Part shown: one piece after another, positions 4,544 through 5,172 of the stretch
How the letters are laid out: the number at the start of each line of letters is the position of its first letter
Numbering within the stretch: position 1 is the stretch's first letter
Source: an uncultured Clostridium sp.
GTDB taxonomy: Bacteria > Bacillota > Clostridia > TANB77 > CAG-508
Length of the DNA stretch: 5,172 nucleotides
Direction: 5' to 3'
NCBI GenBank assembly: GCA_946497585.1
Contig: CAMMLF010000119.1
Span: forward strand, 1-5,172
Program-made: the position numbers and the translations under genes
The notes under the pieces: model-generated
The model's input: only the letters and a program-made list of their open reading frames with translations
What the model was told of the DNA's origin: nothing
Database searches by the model: none

Positions 4544-5172
4544 TATTTTCTTAACTCTGCACCATGCTTGCTTTGTAGTCCTGCAATTACTTTTTCCATA
4601 ACTTTGTTTACTTCTTCGTCTGTCAATGTTTTGTTTGCATCGCCTAAAGTTACTGAAAATGCTATACTTTTCTTTCCTTCTGGTATTCCTTTTCCATCAT
4701 ATAAGTCAAATACTTTTGATTCTTGCAATAATTTTCCACCATTATTTTTTATTGTTTTTAATAATTCTTGAGCTGGAACTTCTTTATTTACAAGAACAGC
4801 TATATCTTTCTTTACGACTGGGAATTTTGAAAGTTCTTTGTATTTCATTTTTCCAACTTTTTTATTAAGTAATTTATCTAAGCTAATTTCCATTACATAT
4901 ACTTCTTCTTTGCAAAGTTCTGGTGTAACTCTACCAATTAAGCCTACATTTTCTCCATTTACTGAAATTATAGCTGATTTTCCTGGATGCATTTCTTCTG
5001 GAAGCTTCTCTTTATCCGCTACAAAACTATATCTTCCACCATATCCTAAATAGTCAAGTAATTCTTCACATACACCTTTTATAATATAGAAGTCAACTTG
5101 TTTTGTATTTAATCCTAAATAATATTCTCCTGTCATTAAGCAAGCTAATTTATTTTCTTCTTTGTATTCACC
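4543..5172 (-). CDS. pheT: Phenylalanyl-tRNA synthetase beta subunit, C-terminal part
   Basis: PheT is the large subunit of the alpha2-beta2 synthetase that charges tRNA-Phe. The frame is open to the window edge: 12 codons (GEYKEENKLACL) precede the first ATG at 5136, so that ATG is internal and the gene continues outside. The visible 209 residues cover the end of the B-domain region, with the conserved HPGKSA segment (fragment residues 62-66 area), the GLIGRV.PE turn, and the complete FDX-ACB tRNA-binding domain (about 111-209). That domain shows FPVVKKDIAVLV and the VFDLYDGKGIPEGKKSIAF pattern. The end, GAELRK, looks natural, so the protein is not truncated. The stop TAG shares its G with the first palindromic repeat. 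Its partner pheS would be expected just upstream, outside the window. Confidence 0.96.
   Translation of the reverse strand, partial: GEYKEENKLACLMTGEYYLGLNTKQVDFYIIKGVCEELLDYLGYGGRYSFVADKEKLPEEMHPGKSAIISVNGENVGLIGRVTPELCKEEVYVMEISLDKLLNKKVGKMKYKELSKFPVVKKDIAVLVNKEVPAQELLKTIKNNGGKLLQESKVFDLYDGKGIPEGKKSIAFSVTLGDANKTLTDEEVNKVMEKVIAGLQSKHGAELRK

Noticed and set aside
4481..5053. Three plus-strand open frames over the pheT end
   Set aside because: They are antisense shadows of a firmly identified pheT frame, lacking ribosome sites and domain patterns.

Overview
This is an A+T-rich window (about 27-32% G+C by hand count in the genes sampled) from a low-G+C Gram-positive bacterium, most likely an uncultured, gut-type member of the Clostridia. 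The evidence is the base composition, the Shine-Dalgarno-led starts, a cell-wall amidase carrying Big_2 repeats and a dockerin, and a PheT tail of the Firmicutes kind. All five genes I support lie on the minus strand, so the window reads from right to left.

Right to left: (1) 5172-4543, the last 209 codons of pheT (phenylalanyl-tRNA synthetase beta chain), cut by the window edge. (2) 4542-4037, a 506-bp gene-free interval dense in structure. It holds a tandem array of GTGTCAA...TTGACAC repeats starting on the pheT stop codon, an intrinsic terminator, a 43-bp perfect hairpin repeat, a 22-bp inverted repeat, a G+C-rich long-range stem with a switch-like alternative pairing, and an A+T-rich leader. 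(3) 4036-2348, a secreted N-acetylmuramoyl-L-alanine amidase (Amidase_3, two Big_2 domains, type I dockerin). (4) 2248-1136, a membrane-anchored surface protein with an Ig-like domain, a Ser/Gly/Asn linker, a cadherin-like domain, one membrane span and an acidic cytoplasmic tail. (5) 1068-601, tsaE, the ATPase of the t6A tRNA modification system. (6) 451-92, an unrecognised 119-residue protein with its own consensus promoter, a palindrome at the likely transcription start, and an intrinsic terminator. (7) 55-1, a second copy of the hairpin repeat.

The amidase and the surface protein are spaced like an operon and probably act together at the cell wall; tsaE may be co-transcribed behind them. 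pheT ends a separate unit, and the 119-residue gene is a separate single-gene unit. The same 55-bp hairpin repeat, in the same orientation, sits directly behind the terminator of both outer units and so brackets the block between them.

I see no obvious new multi-gene defence or metabolic system. The strongest unexplained signals are non-coding: the structured block at 4233-4309, the terminator-linked hairpin repeat, and the repeat array abutting pheT. The tightly conserved duplicated dockerin on the amidase is the best protein-level lead.
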